Below, piece after piece: positions 16,951 to 25,624 of a stretch of DNA of 64,000 nt. This DNA comes from Comamonas sp. Y33R10-2 (GTDB lineage Bacteria; Pseudomonadota; Gammaproteobacteria; Burkholderiales; Burkholderiaceae_C), in assembly GCF_019355935.1 (NCBI RefSeq), contig NZ_CP079925.1, positions 1,798,001-1,862,000 of the forward strand. The letters are read 5' to 3'. Position 1 is the first letter of the stretch; the number at the start of each line of letters is the position of its first letter. The position numbers were made by a program, and so were the translations under genes. Below the pieces are notes generated by a model that was not told the origin of the DNA, searched no databases, and saw nothing but the letters and a program-made list of their open reading frames with translations.

Positions 16951-17130
16951 GCTATTGCTAGCTGAAATGCTGCAAAATCAAGCACAGCTAGCTCACTTTT
17001 CAGGAGTTAAGCCAAAGGGGCAAGCTCCTGCAAAGAATTCAGTCTTGAATCGCAAAGCCAACGCGTGGCACGCCGCTGGGAGGAGGCGACTGAACCGCCC
17101 TCCCCCGACTTGCGCTCATGCCATCATCGA

Positions 17131-18684
17131 TCAGGAAAAATCGTTCTGATACTGATCGCGCAACAGATTTTTTTGCACCTTGCCCATGGCATTGCGCGGC
17201 AGGCTTTTCACAACGTAGCAGCGCTTGGGCACCTTGAAATTGGCCAGTTGCGCTTTGAGTGCATCCAGAATTTTCTGCCCATCAACCTGCGCGCCTTTAC
17301 GGGGCACGATGACGGCGATGCCGACCTCACCGAAATCCGGGTGCGGCACACCGATGAGCGCACTCTCATCCACACCCGCTAAGTCGTTGATGAAAGCTTC
17401 AACTTCAGCCGGATAGACGTTGTAGCCGCCCGAGATGATCAAGTCCTTGCTGCGCCCCACGATGCTGAAATAGCCGCGCGCATCTTGCATGCCTACGTCG
17501 CCGGTTTTAAACCAGCCATCGGCAGTGAACTCTTCGGCCGTCTTCTCAGGCATGCGCCAGTAGCCAGCAAAGACATTGGGGCCTTGCACTTCAATATTGC
17601 CAATTTCACCCGCCGCCAGCGGTTGGCCATCATCACCATGCACCCGCACACCCACGCCTGGCAACGCAAAACCAACCGTGCCACCACGGCGCTCGCCCTC
17701 GTTGCCGTAACGGGCATCGGGCTTGCAGGGGTTGGATGTGAGCATGGCGGTTTCGCTCATGCCATAACGCTCTAGCACGCTGTGGCCGGTGCGCGTTTTC
17801 CAAGCTCTGAAGGTCTCAATCAGCATGGGGGCCGAGCCAGAGATAAACAGCCGCATGTGGGCTGCCATATCGCGGTCCAGCCTGGCATCGGCCAGCATGC
17901 GCACATAGAGCGTGGGCACGCCCATAAAAACCGTGGCATCTTTGAAGCGGGCCATCACCGCTTCGGGCTCAAACTTGGCAAACCAAATCATGGGGCTGCC
18001 GCTGAGCAGCGCGCCATGAATAGCCACAAACAGGCCGTGTACGTGAAAAATGGGCAAGGCGTGAATCAGCACATCACCGGCCTGCCAATCCCAGTACACC
18101 TTGAGAACAGCGGCGTTGCTGAGCAAATTACCGTGACTGAGCATCGCGCCCTTGCTGCGCCCTGTAGTGCCGCTGGTGTAGAGAATGGCGGCCAAGTCAT
18201 CACTTTTGCGGGCCAAGACTTGATGCGCATCGCTGTGGTGGGCAGCGCGATCTAGCAAGGTGCCTGTGCGGTCTGCGCCCAGCGTATAGACATGGCCCAC
18301 GCCGTTGTTAAACGCCAGTTTGGACACCCAACCAAAGCAGCCCGGCGCGCACACCACCACCGCAGGCTCGGCGTTGCCAATAAAGTACTCCATCTCAGCA
18401 CTTTGATAGGCAGTGTTGAGCGGCAAAAACACATGGCCTGAGCGCAGCGTGGCCAGGTAAAGCATCATGGCTTCCACCGATTTTTCCACCTGCACCGCGA
18501 TACGACTGCCTTCTGGCAGCTTGAGCGAGGCCAGCAAATTGGCCATGCGCGCACTGCCATGCTCCAAATCAGCCCAGCTGTAATACAAACTTTGGCCGCC
18601 GGGCTCAATAGCCTCTACCGCCGTGGTTTGAAGGTCTGCAGGAAACGCTGCGCGCAGTGCGCTGTAAAGATTGGCTTGATGCAT
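17131..18684 (-). CDS. matB: Malonyl-CoA synthetase (AMP-forming ligase, MatB-like)
   Basis: A protein of about 517 residues of the acyl-CoA synthetase superfamily. Motifs: AILYTSGTTGRSKGAMLSHG (P-loop), the A5 motif LERYGMSETAM, WFKTGDVGMQDARGYFSIVG, and the C-terminal catalytic lysine region LPRNAMGKVQKNLLR. Overall it follows the MatB type (HVFLPLNTAYQSAEMEYFIG), which makes malonyl-CoA from malonate, ATP and CoA. ATG 18684 is preferred; a TTG at 18693 is in frame. An open frame with protein-like composition ends six bases before this start (see 18690-18821). No malonyl-CoA decarboxylase or transporter is adjacent. Confidence 0.85.
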   Translation of the reverse strand: MHQANLYSALRAAFPADLQTTAVEAIEPGGQSLYYSWADLEHGSARMANLLASLKLPEGSRIAVQVEKSVEAMMLYLATLRSGHVFLPLNTAYQSAEMEYFIGNAEPAVVVCAPGCFGWVSKLAFNNGVGHVYTLGADRTGTLLDRAAHHSDAHQVLARKSDDLAAILYTSGTTGRSKGAMLSHGNLLSNAAVLKVYWDWQAGDVLIHALPIFHVHGLFVAIHGALLSGSPMIWFAKFEPEAVMARFKDATVFMGVPTLYVRMLADARLDRDMAAHMRLFISGSAPMLIETFRAWKTRTGHSVLERYGMSETAMLTSNPCKPDARYGNEGERRGGTVGFALPGVGVRVHGDDGQPLAAGEIGNIEVQGPNVFAGYWRMPEKTAEEFTADGWFKTGDVGMQDARGYFSIVGRSKDLIISGGYNVYPAEVEAFINDLAGVDESALIGVPHPDFGEVGIAVIVPRKGAQVDGQKILDALKAQLANFKVPKRCYVVKSLPRNAMGKVQKNLLRDQYQNDFS

Positions 18685-18689
18685 GTCGG

Positions 18690-18821
18690 TCAACGTGATT
18701 CATTCAAACTCAAAAACGTGAGCAGGTGCCGAGCTATCCGCTGAGCTTCAATTGCATCGTTCACCCGCTCCTGCAGCATACGTTCCCAGCCAGTGCTATG
18801 GCTGAAATAAGCTTCGTATTG
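18690..18821 (-). pseudogene. Possible gene remnant directly upstream of matB
   Basis: On the minus strand a 43-codon frame between a TAG and a TGA reads QYEAYFSHSTGWERM then LQERVNDAIEAQRIARHLL, ending FLSLNESR. It has helical, protein-like composition, and its stop sits just before the matB start. There is no good start codon (ATG at 18779 would give only 29 residues), and the TAG interrupts a frame that also looks coding upstream. It may be the decayed end of a lost gene, or chance. Confidence 0.35.
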
Positions 18822-18879
18822 CTAATCCAGCTTAGCAGCGCCGCGCTCACCACAAAACTCGTCCTGTGAGGACTTGGCG

Positions 18880-19125
18880 TTAAAACTGCGGTGAGTTTGC
18901 GTCGAGATTTGACAAGTAGCCATAGATTTCTTTAGATCCAGAGCGACAGCCCGGCCATTTATAGAGAAAGAAATCTCGCTTTGCTGTTTTTTTGGAAACT
19001 GCAGCTACTTCTTTTGCGCTGAAAAAGTGCTTGTTTGACGGGTGTGCTCGTAGAACCTTCCGTACTTCTTCCGTACTACGCACAAAAGTGTTTGCTTGAA
19101 CGCCGTTTTTTTGAACGGTTTTCAT
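18880..19125 (-). CDS. Hypothetical basic protein next to tRNA-Val
   Basis: An 81-residue frame from ATG 19125 (MKTVQKNGVQANTFVRSTEE) to 18880. It is rich in Lys and Ser with a KKTAKRDFFLYKWPGCR segment and AAA-rich codons, unlike its neighbours. The frame is open further upstream through the terminator and into the tRNA, but that part cannot be coding in the same message. No clear ribosome-binding site and no recognised family. The low-GC composition next to a tRNA 3' end would fit acquired DNA, but no integrase or direct repeat is visible. Together with the remnant at 18690-18821 this fills the 18694-19145 interval. Confidence 0.35.
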   Translation of the reverse strand: MKTVQKNGVQANTFVRSTEEVRKVLRAHPSNKHFFSAKEVAAVSKKTAKRDFFLYKWPGCRSGSKEIYGYLSNLDANSPQF

Positions 19126-19145
19126 ACTTTTTTCATACTGCACAA

Positions 19146-19178
19146 ACAAAAAAGCCCGCTTGTTAGCGGGCATTTTTG
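19146..19178 (-). terminator. Terminator after tRNA-Val
   Basis: Stem GCCCGC/GCGGGC with a 6-nt loop; the minus strand continues with TTTTTTG. It lies about 30 bp past the tRNA 3' end. Confidence 0.8.
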
Positions 19179-19208
19179 TTTGCAAGCTCTGGTTTAGCTT
19201 GCGATATT

Positions 19209-19285
19209 TGGTAGGCGCGATTGGACTCGAACCAACGACCCCCACCATGTCAAGGTGGTGCTCTAACCAGCTGAGCTACGCGCCT
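19209..19285 (-). tRNA. tRNA-Val (anticodon GAC)
   Basis: A 77-nt cloverleaf on the minus strand. Acceptor stem AGGCGCG/CGCGCCU, D-arm containing AGCUCAGCUGGUUAGAGC, anticodon stem CCACC/GGUGG with loop UUGACAU (anticodon GAC), T-arm with GGUUCGAGUCC, discriminator A, and an encoded CCA end. Confidence 0.97.
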
Positions 19286-19363
19286 GTTTCGTTGATGAAG
19301 CAATTGTAGCACGGGTTTTCACTCATTTTTTGAGAGCGCAAACTTTCTCGCTACATACTGAAA

Positions 19364-21595
19364 TTAGCGACGTCTGGCCGACCGGACTCCGGAGACGTTT
19401 GCCACGATGCTCAACACTTTGTTCAAGCGTCCAGAGTCAGCGACTTCCACTGTGAATGTCATCCAGGCCGTACCCTTCACTGACTGGGTTTGCACACCAA
19501 TCACATTGGTCTTCTCGCGCGCAAACACATCTGAGATGTCGCGCAGCAAGCCTTGGCGGTCAGCTGCCTCAACAGCAACATCGACTGGGTAGACCGGGCC
19601 ACCCTTGTCTACATTCTTGGGCTGACCCCAATCCACCTCGATAACTCGCTCAGGGCTCTTGGCAGCCATCTCGCGGAAGTTGCTGCAATCGCAGCGGTGC
19701 ACGCTCACGCCCTTGCCTCGAGTCACAAAGCCGCTAATGTCATCAGGGGGCGCAGGCTTGCAGCATTTGGCTAGTTGCGTCATAAGGGAGTCAACGCCAA
19801 CAACCAAAACGCCGCCACGCGATGAGTCATGTCCTCGCGCTTTACGCACTGGGGTGAACGTGTCTTCCTCAGGCACTTCTTCACTAGGGCGAAGTACGGC
19901 CTCAATGTTGCGAAGCGAGTACTCGTCTTTACCCACCACTTCAAACAGGGCGTCTGCAGATTTGAAACCAAGCAAGCCCGCCAGATCTTCAAGCTTGACG
20001 GCCGTCTTGCCTTCGCGTTGCAGCAGCTTTTCCACCGACTCACGGCCACGCGATACTGTTTCATGAGTCGCTTGAGCATTAAACCAAGCGCGCACCTTGG
20101 CCTTGGCTCGGTGACTCACTAGATAACCGAGGTCTGCATTGAGCCAGTCACGCGAGGGGCGGTCTTCCTTGGCTGTATTGATTTCAACGGTCTGACCACT
20201 CTCAAGCGCTGTGTTCAGCGGCACCATCGCGCCATCCACTCTGGCACCGCGGCAGCGATGGCCCAGACTCGAGTGGACCGAATAGGCAAAATCGACAGGC
20301 GTGGCGCCTTGCGGCAGCTCGATCACAGCCGCATCGGGGGTCAGCACATAGATACGGTCTTCAAACAAGCCGCGCTGCGCTGAGCCCGTCAAATCACTCC
20401 CCCACGCCAGCAACTGGCGTAGCACAGCAATCTTGGCGTCGTACTCACTAGAGGCGGAAACACCGGCATAGCCCTTGGTGCCCGCTTCTTTATAAGCCCA
20501 GTGCGCGGCCACGCCATGCTCGGCGTGATCGTGCATGGCTTGAGTGCGAATCTGAATCTCAATCGTGCGGCCTGCCTCATCGCGCACCACGGTGTGCAGC
20601 GATTGATAACCATTGGGCTTGGGTTTGGCGATGTAGTCGTCAAACTCTTTTTCCAACGGCTTAAATTGCTCATGCACCCAAGATAGTGCGGCGTAGCAGT
20701 CTTTAACCGTAGGCACGATGACGCGCATGGCCCGCAAATCAAAAAGCTGATCAAAACTCAGCGACTTGCCACGCATTTTTTTAACGATGCTGTAGATATG
20801 TTTGGGGCGCCCTTGAACCGAGGCACTAATGCTGTGCGCACGCAAATCCGACTCAAGCCGGCTGCGCATCTGCTCCATATAGATTTCGCGCTCGACCCGC
20901 TTCTCATCGAGTAAACGGGCAATCTGGCGATAGGTATCAGGCTCCAGAAAGCGAAAAGACAGGTCTTCTAGCTCCCACTTGATCTGCCAAATACCCAAAC
21001 GATTCGCCAGTGGTGCAAAAACATAAAGCGCCTCACGCGCAATGCTGGGCGAAACAACAGCTTTTTCAGCTGCGTAATAGCGCAGCGTCTGCAGGCGTGA
21101 TGCAAGGCGCAGCAGCACCACACGCAAGTCACGCGAAAAACCCAGCAGCATCTTGCGCACGTTCTCAGTCTGCGTGGCGACTCCATCCACATGCTGACTA
21201 CTTAATTCAGCATCTCGCGCCTGCTGCTGCACGCGGATGAGCTTGACGGTTTCCACCGCCAACGTGGCAAAGTTGTCGCCAAATGCCTTAGCAATGACTT
21301 CTTGCGGCTTGTTCAGGTGCGCGCTGGCATACACCAGATAAATGGCCGCTTGCATGGTTTCGGAGCCACCAATTTTTTTCAAAATGGCAGCCACTGCATC
21401 TGCGTGAGCCAGGGTATTTTCCCCTGTCTCCATGACCTCACCGGCGATCAACGGCTCAGCAAACGCGCGTGCGCGCTCTAAGGCATGAGCCTGCTCCGGC
21501 AACATCTCCGAAGTCGCCATGATCAGGTGTGGCGTCGGCTCCGTAATCTTTGGTGCTGCGTCAGAGACTTGTAGTACGTTATCGCTGGTCTTCAT
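19364..21595 (-). CDS. relA: (p)ppGpp synthetase RelA (RelA/SpoT family)
   Basis: A 743-residue long RSH protein: pseudo-hydrolase region (about residues 50-190), synthetase domain (about 245-355, with SLSFDQLFDLRAMRVIVPTV and KPNGYQSLHTVV), TGS domain (LPQGATPVDFAYSVHSSLGH), a zinc/helical region with CCKPAPPDD and HRCDCSNF, and a C-terminal ACT domain. The synthetase loop carries EFDD, the acidic ExDD form of synthetase-only RelA, and the hydrolase HD pair is replaced by YASAH, so it should make but not degrade (p)ppGpp on starved ribosomes. It overlaps the upstream hydrolase gene by ATGA. Confidence 0.92.
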   Translation of the reverse strand: MKTSDNVLQVSDAAPKITEPTPHLIMATSEMLPEQAHALERARAFAEPLIAGEVMETGENTLAHADAVAAILKKIGGSETMQAAIYLVYASAHLNKPQEVIAKAFGDNFATLAVETVKLIRVQQQARDAELSSQHVDGVATQTENVRKMLLGFSRDLRVVLLRLASRLQTLRYYAAEKAVVSPSIAREALYVFAPLANRLGIWQIKWELEDLSFRFLEPDTYRQIARLLDEKRVEREIYMEQMRSRLESDLRAHSISASVQGRPKHIYSIVKKMRGKSLSFDQLFDLRAMRVIVPTVKDCYAALSWVHEQFKPLEKEFDDYIAKPKPNGYQSLHTVVRDEAGRTIEIQIRTQAMHDHAEHGVAAHWAYKEAGTKGYAGVSASSEYDAKIAVLRQLLAWGSDLTGSAQRGLFEDRIYVLTPDAAVIELPQGATPVDFAYSVHSSLGHRCRGARVDGAMVPLNTALESGQTVEINTAKEDRPSRDWLNADLGYLVSHRAKAKVRAWFNAQATHETVSRGRESVEKLLQREGKTAVKLEDLAGLLGFKSADALFEVVGKDEYSLRNIEAVLRPSEEVPEEDTFTPVRKARGHDSSRGGVLVVGVDSLMTQLAKCCKPAPPDDISGFVTRGKGVSVHRCDCSNFREMAAKSPERVIEVDWGQPKNVDKGGPVYPVDVAVEAADRQGLLRDISDVFAREKTNVIGVQTQSVKGTAWMTFTVEVADSGRLNKVLSIVANVSGVRSARRR

Positions 21596-22608
21596 TCAGC
21601 TTCCTCTTGGGCTTGCTGCGCAAGACTAAGTCTTGCAGGCAAGCCCTTCTCCCCTTGTAAAAACTTTCGTATCAACGCCACCTGCCCCGGCGCGACCAGT
21701 GTTGGAGCATGGCCAACACCTTCTAGTTCCGTGCAATACGCTTTAGGGCCGCGCTCAGACATGGCCTGAGCTGTACTGGCCGAGAGCAAATCAGAATCTG
21801 CCCCCCGAATAAGTAAAACTTGAGCCTGAATTTGGTCATACAACTGCCAGAGCATGGCCTCGCCAGCCTGCGCGGTCTCGCGTGTCATGAGCACCATGGG
21901 GGCCGAGATTTGCGGGTCGTAATGCAGCACCACGCCGCCTTGCGGATCGGGCTTGACCATGGCCTGCGAGAGTGTGCTCCACTGCGCATCGGTATGCGGA
22001 CCAAACCCGTCAGAAATCACGCGCATGGCGGCAGCAGCGCTCTCAAAGTTGGGAAACTGCAAGCTTTTACCAACATAAGAAGCAATGCGCTCCAGCGAGG
22101 CCCACTCAATCACCGGGCCCACATCGTTGAGCACCATGCGCCTCACAGGCACCGGTAGCGGCAAACCGGGTTGGCCGGCAATACCCATGCCAATCAGCCC
22201 GCCCATGCTCGTGCCTACCCAGTCCAAGGTTTCAATCGGTGCTTGTGCATGCAGTTGGGCAAGCAGCGCCAGCATGTCAGCGGCGTACATGGGAACTTGA
22301 TAGGCCATGGGCTCGGCCAGCCAATCGCTCTCGCCTCGGCCCACTACATCTGGGCAGATCACACGGGCAAAGCGACTTAACTGCTTGGCCAGCACATCAA
22401 AATCACGCCCCTGACGGGAGAGGCCATGCACACAAACAATGACATGTGGATGGGCGGCATTACCGGTGTTGTTCCACTCCCAGTACGCCATGCGATGCAT
22501 GCCCGCGGGCGAAGCCGCCACGTCCTGGATGCGCTGGGCACTAGCCCAAGCGGGAGCCACTGCAGAGGCTCCGGGGCACGATACGTAATTCAGCGTAGGT
22601 TGATTCAT
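21592..22608 (-). CDS. Alpha/beta-hydrolase
   Basis: A 338-residue protein from ATG 22608 (MNQPTLNYVSCPGAS). Alpha/beta-hydrolase features: HVIVCVHGLSRQGRDFDVLA (oxyanion strand), VICPDVVGRGESDW, the nucleophile elbow DWVGTSMGGLIGMG with the catalytic Ser, a late acid in LLIRGADSDLLS, and His in EGVGHAPTLVAPGQ. Substrate unknown. It overlaps relA by four bases (ATGA), so the two are translationally coupled. Longer starts (to 22713) would run into the promoter of the divergent bdhA gene and are not favoured. Confidence 0.8.
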   Translation of the reverse strand: MNQPTLNYVSCPGASAVAPAWASAQRIQDVAASPAGMHRMAYWEWNNTGNAAHPHVIVCVHGLSRQGRDFDVLAKQLSRFARVICPDVVGRGESDWLAEPMAYQVPMYAADMLALLAQLHAQAPIETLDWVGTSMGGLIGMGIAGQPGLPLPVPVRRMVLNDVGPVIEWASLERIASYVGKSLQFPNFESAAAAMRVISDGFGPHTDAQWSTLSQAMVKPDPQGGVVLHYDPQISAPMVLMTRETAQAGEAMLWQLYDQIQAQVLLIRGADSDLLSASTAQAMSERGPKAYCTELEGVGHAPTLVAPGQVALIRKFLQGEKGLPARLSLAQQAQEEAE

Positions 22609-22678
22609 GGGGTGCGCATTTTGAAAGCCGGGGCCGATAATGGCTGCCGTCCCATCGTAATTCATTCGGAGACCTTGT

Positions 22679-23467
22679 ATGTCCATGTTGAAAGGTAAAA
22701 CCGCTCTCGTCACTGGATCGACCAGCGGAATCGGCCTCGGTATCGCAGTCGCTCTGGCTCGTCAAGGCGCCAATATTGTTCTTAATGGCTTTGGCGATGT
22801 AGAAGCCCCGCGCGCTCAGGTGTTGGAGGCCGGCAAGGCCGCAGGCATCAAAGTCGGCTATCACGGCGCTGATATGAGTAAAGCAGCTGAAATTGAAGCC
22901 ATGATGAAATACGCAGCCGCAGAGTTTGGCCGCGTCGATATTTTGGTCAACAACGCTGGCATTCAGCATGTGGCCAAGATTGAGGACTTCCCGGTTGAGA
23001 AGTGGGATGCCATCATGGCCATCAACCTCAGCAGCACCTTTCACACCACACGCCTGGCTCTGCCCGCCATGCAGCAAGCCAACTGGGGCCGCATCATCAA
23101 TGTTGCCTCGGTACACGGGTTGGTTGGCTCCGCTGAAAAGTCTGCTTATGTCGCCGCCAAGCACGGGGTTGTGGGCCTGACGAAGGTAACCGCACTGGAA
23201 AACGCGACCACAGGCATCACGTGCAACGCCATCTGCCCCGGCTGGGTGCTGACACCGCTGGTGCAAAAGCAAGTCGACGCCAAGGCTAGCGCACAAGGCA
23301 TTAGCAACGAAGAAGCAACCAAAAAATTGCTGGGCGAAAAAGAGCCCTCACAGCAATTCACCACGCCAGAAGAGCTGGGCGAGTTGGCCATTTTCTTCTG
23401 CTCCGCAGCTGCCAACAACGTACGCGGTGTGGCTTGGAATATGGATGGCGGCTGGACTGCGCAGTAA
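22679..23467 (+). CDS. bdhA: 3-hydroxybutyrate dehydrogenase
   Basis: A 262-residue short-chain dehydrogenase. NAD-binding motif TGSTSGIGLGIAVALARQG, NNAG motif DILVNNAGIQHVAKIEDF, catalytic Ser in NVASVHGLVGS and YxxxK in SAYVAAKHGVVGLTK. Substrate-pocket sequences ICPGWVLTPLVQKQ and the C-terminal WNMDGGWTAQ match bacterial D-3-hydroxybutyrate dehydrogenase, which converts hydroxybutyrate to acetoacetate during polyhydroxybutyrate use. Upstream GGAGA supports the start at 22679. It is monocistronic and followed by a terminator. Confidence 0.92.
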   Translation: MSMLKGKTALVTGSTSGIGLGIAVALARQGANIVLNGFGDVEAPRAQVLEAGKAAGIKVGYHGADMSKAAEIEAMMKYAAAEFGRVDILVNNAGIQHVAKIEDFPVEKWDAIMAINLSSTFHTTRLALPAMQQANWGRIINVASVHGLVGSAEKSAYVAAKHGVVGLTKVTALENATTGITCNAICPGWVLTPLVQKQVDAKASAQGISNEEATKKLLGEKEPSQQFTTPEELGELAIFFCSAAANNVRGVAWNMDGGWTAQ

Positions 23468-23568
23468 AAACTGCAACAAGCTCGCCAGTAAGTAGATTTA
23501 AATTTATAGCAGTAACTACTCTATTTAATTGGACTTGAGCACTTTTATTGGCTAAAAGTAAAAAAGGA

Positions 23569-23592
23569 GCGAGAGATATCGCTCCTTTTTTA
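23569..23592. terminator. Bidirectional terminator between bdhA and the SIMPL gene
   Basis: Stem AAAAAGGAGCGA/TCGCTCCTTTTT with a 6-nt loop. A and T runs on both sides serve bdhA (plus) and the convergent SIMPL gene. Confidence 0.85.
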
Positions 23593-23623
23593 TACCCAAT
23601 CAGCAATTCAAGCTGTGGTCATT

Positions 23624-24373
23624 TCACTGCATCTGAATCGAGCCACCAACGCTTACCGTCACCTCGGCACGATCGGCCTCGACCGCAAGTGGGGCTGCAT
23701 CGCTCATGCTGGCTTTGGCCATGCCCATCATGCGCGGGCGCGGCATGGGCCTAACGGTGCCGCCGCTGCCGTTCACACTCACTTCGCGCAGGCTATAGCC
23801 GGCAAAGCCAAAGCTTTTTGAGATAGCGGTTGCGCGCTGGCGGAAGTTCTCAATCGCCTTGGATTGGGCTTCACCCTCCACTTTTTCGCGCGCTTCACGC
23901 GAAAGGCCAAAGCCCATATTGGCCAACGTCATGTCCTGCACCTTGGCCGCCGCCTGAGTGATGCGCACAAAGTCACGGCCCTGCAACACAATTTCTGCCT
24001 GACCTTGCCAGCCTTCTACCTTGCCGCTGCTGCCATAGCGCGGAGAGATAGAAAAATTGCCGGTACTCAACTCCATTTCGCCATTTTTGGCATCGGCGCG
24101 CAGTGTACTCATCGCGGCCTCCACCACTTTTTGCAACTGGGACTGCACAGTCGCCGCATCGCGCCCATCTTTGGTGGCCGACAAAGTAGCCGTCATCCAA
24201 TCCTGACGCACCTCTACCGTACCCTGCGCAGACAGTTGCACCACATTGGCCGTGCGCTGTGCGCCAGCTCCAGCGTTCTGCGCCCACACATTGCCCCCCG
24301 CAAAAGCGGCTGTCAGCAGCAAGGCGCTCGAAGCCAATCGAGCCGAAAACAATGGTTTTGAGATCTCAGTCAT
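23624..24373 (-). CDS. SIMPL domain (DUF541) periplasmic protein
   Basis: A 249-residue exported protein: signal peptide MTEISKPLFSARLASSALLL ending near VWAQN (cleavage around residue 30), then a DUF541/SIMPL domain (about residues 40-245) starting VVQLSAQGTVEVRQDWMTAT and ending EVTVSVGGSIQMQ. The family (including E. coli YggE) is linked to stress tolerance, but its biochemistry is unclear. Start at ATG 24373 is preferred because it places the signal peptide at the terminus; upstream in-frame starts do not. Confidence 0.85.
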   Translation of the reverse strand: MTEISKPLFSARLASSALLLTAAFAGGNVWAQNAGAGAQRTANVVQLSAQGTVEVRQDWMTATLSATKDGRDAATVQSQLQKVVEAAMSTLRADAKNGEMELSTGNFSISPRYGSSGKVEGWQGQAEIVLQGRDFVRITQAAAKVQDMTLANMGFGLSREAREKVEGEAQSKAIENFRQRATAISKSFGFAGYSLREVSVNGSGGTVRPMPRPRMMGMAKASMSDAAPLAVEADRAEVTVSVGGSIQMQ

Positions 24374-24686
24374 ACGGTTCACCCTTGGAAATAAATCAAT
24401 CCATGCAGATACACATGAAATGTGCCACACACCCAAATTGGGATTTTTACAGCCTGTCAGCAATCGGTGCGACTTCTTGTACGAGAATCACCAATTGAAA
24501 ACAAAAATAGAACAGTTACTGATACATAGTTCGAAAAAGATCTATAAAGTTCAATATGAAACATTTATTGTTCTATTTTAAAAAGCAACATTCGTAACAA
24601 CTGGCAAAAGTTGCTCGCTTTTCACTGGATTTTTTTCGTCAAGCGATAACAATGCGACTGTTACAAATAAATCACCAAGGAAGATC
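24374..24686. other. AT-rich intergenic region with a long inverted repeat
   Basis: 313 bp without a gene between the SIMPL gene and ompR. It is clearly AT-rich and contains perfect 11-bp arms AAAATAGAACA (24504-24514) and TGTTCTATTTT (24569-24579) around a 54-nt loop. The ompR promoter must lie in the last ~100 bp. No coding frame of substance is visible. Confidence 0.55.
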
Positions 24687-25418
24687 ATGGCAACGACAAA
24701 CAACCGCACTGACAAAATCCTCGTGGTGGATGACGATGCCCGTATCCGCGACTTGCTGCGCCGCTACCTGACGCAAGAAGGCTTCGAGGTCATGATTGCG
24801 GAAGACGGCAAAGCGTTAAACCGCATCTTGCTGCGCGAAACGGTTGATTTGATCGTGCTGGATTTGATGATGCCCGGCGAAGATGGCTTATCGATTTGCC
24901 GCCGCCTGCGCGCAGCCAACGACCGCACGCCCATCATCATGCTGACCGCCAAGGGCGAAGATGTGGACCGCATCGTGGGCCTGGAAGTGGGCGCTGACGA
25001 CTATCTGGGCAAGCCCTTCAACCCGCGTGAGCTGCTGGCCCGCATCCACGCCGTTCTGCGCCGCCGCCCTCCGCAAGAAGCGCCCGGCGCTCCATCTGGC
25101 GATAACGAAGTGGCCACCTTTGGCCCTTTCACCTTCGATTTGGGCACTCGCGTGCTGCAAAAGAACGGCGAAGAGCTGCCACTCACAACCGGCGAATTCG
25201 CCATGCTCAAAGCACTGGTACGCCATCCACGCCAGCCGCTGTCGCGTGAAAAGCTCGCTCTTTTAGCCCGTGGCCGCGAGTTTGAGCCGTTTGACCGCAG
25301 TTTGGACGTGCAAGTCTCTCGCCTGCGCAAGCTGATCGAAGAAGATGCGGCCGCACCGCGCTATATTCAGACCGTGTGGGGCGTGGGCTATGTGTTCGTA
25401 CCCGATGGCTCTAACTAA
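24687..25418 (+). CDS. ompR: Two-component response regulator OmpR
   Basis: A 243-residue OmpR/PhoB-type regulator. The receiver domain (about residues 10-125) has the acidic pair in LVVDDDARIRD, the phospho-acceptor Asp in DLIVLDLMMPGEDG, and the switch Thr/Lys in MLTAKGED and GKPFNPRELLARI. A winged-helix domain (about residues 145-240) includes LSREKLALLARGREFEPFDR and RYIQTVWGVGYVF. AGGAAGA precedes the ATG. It pairs with the histidine kinase 206 bp downstream. Confidence 0.93.
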   Translation: MATTNNRTDKILVVDDDARIRDLLRRYLTQEGFEVMIAEDGKALNRILLRETVDLIVLDLMMPGEDGLSICRRLRAANDRTPIIMLTAKGEDVDRIVGLEVGADDYLGKPFNPRELLARIHAVLRRRPPQEAPGAPSGDNEVATFGPFTFDLGTRVLQKNGEELPLTTGEFAMLKALVRHPRQPLSREKLALLARGREFEPFDRSLDVQVSRLRKLIEEDAAAPRYIQTVWGVGYVFVPDGSN

Positions 25419-25451
25419 TTAGCTCCAACCGGCACACACTGCTTCATGCCC

Positions 25452-25477
25452 AATAAGCCGCCACATGGCGGCTTATT
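25452..25477 (+). terminator. Stem-loop between ompR and envZ
   Basis: AATAAGCCGCCA/TGGCGGCTTATT with a minimal loop, lacking a long T-run (continues GCATTG). It may attenuate read-through from ompR into the kinase gene or stabilise the ompR message. Confidence 0.55.
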
Positions 25478-25624
25478 GCATTGAGGGCCGCACTTAGCGC
25501 CCTGCAAAAGCCTGCTTGGGTCAATATCTGAAACAAGATCAGCGCTTTTTCGACAACCCGTAACCCTTGCCCCGCCAATTACGCGTACGCTTGGACTCAG
25601 TTTATTTTTTCAGCTTTGCTGCCC

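Noticed and set aside
19126..19248. N-terminal extension of the 81-residue frame into tRNA-Val
   Set aside because: It would cross the tRNA and its terminator hairpin, so it cannot be part of a normal message.
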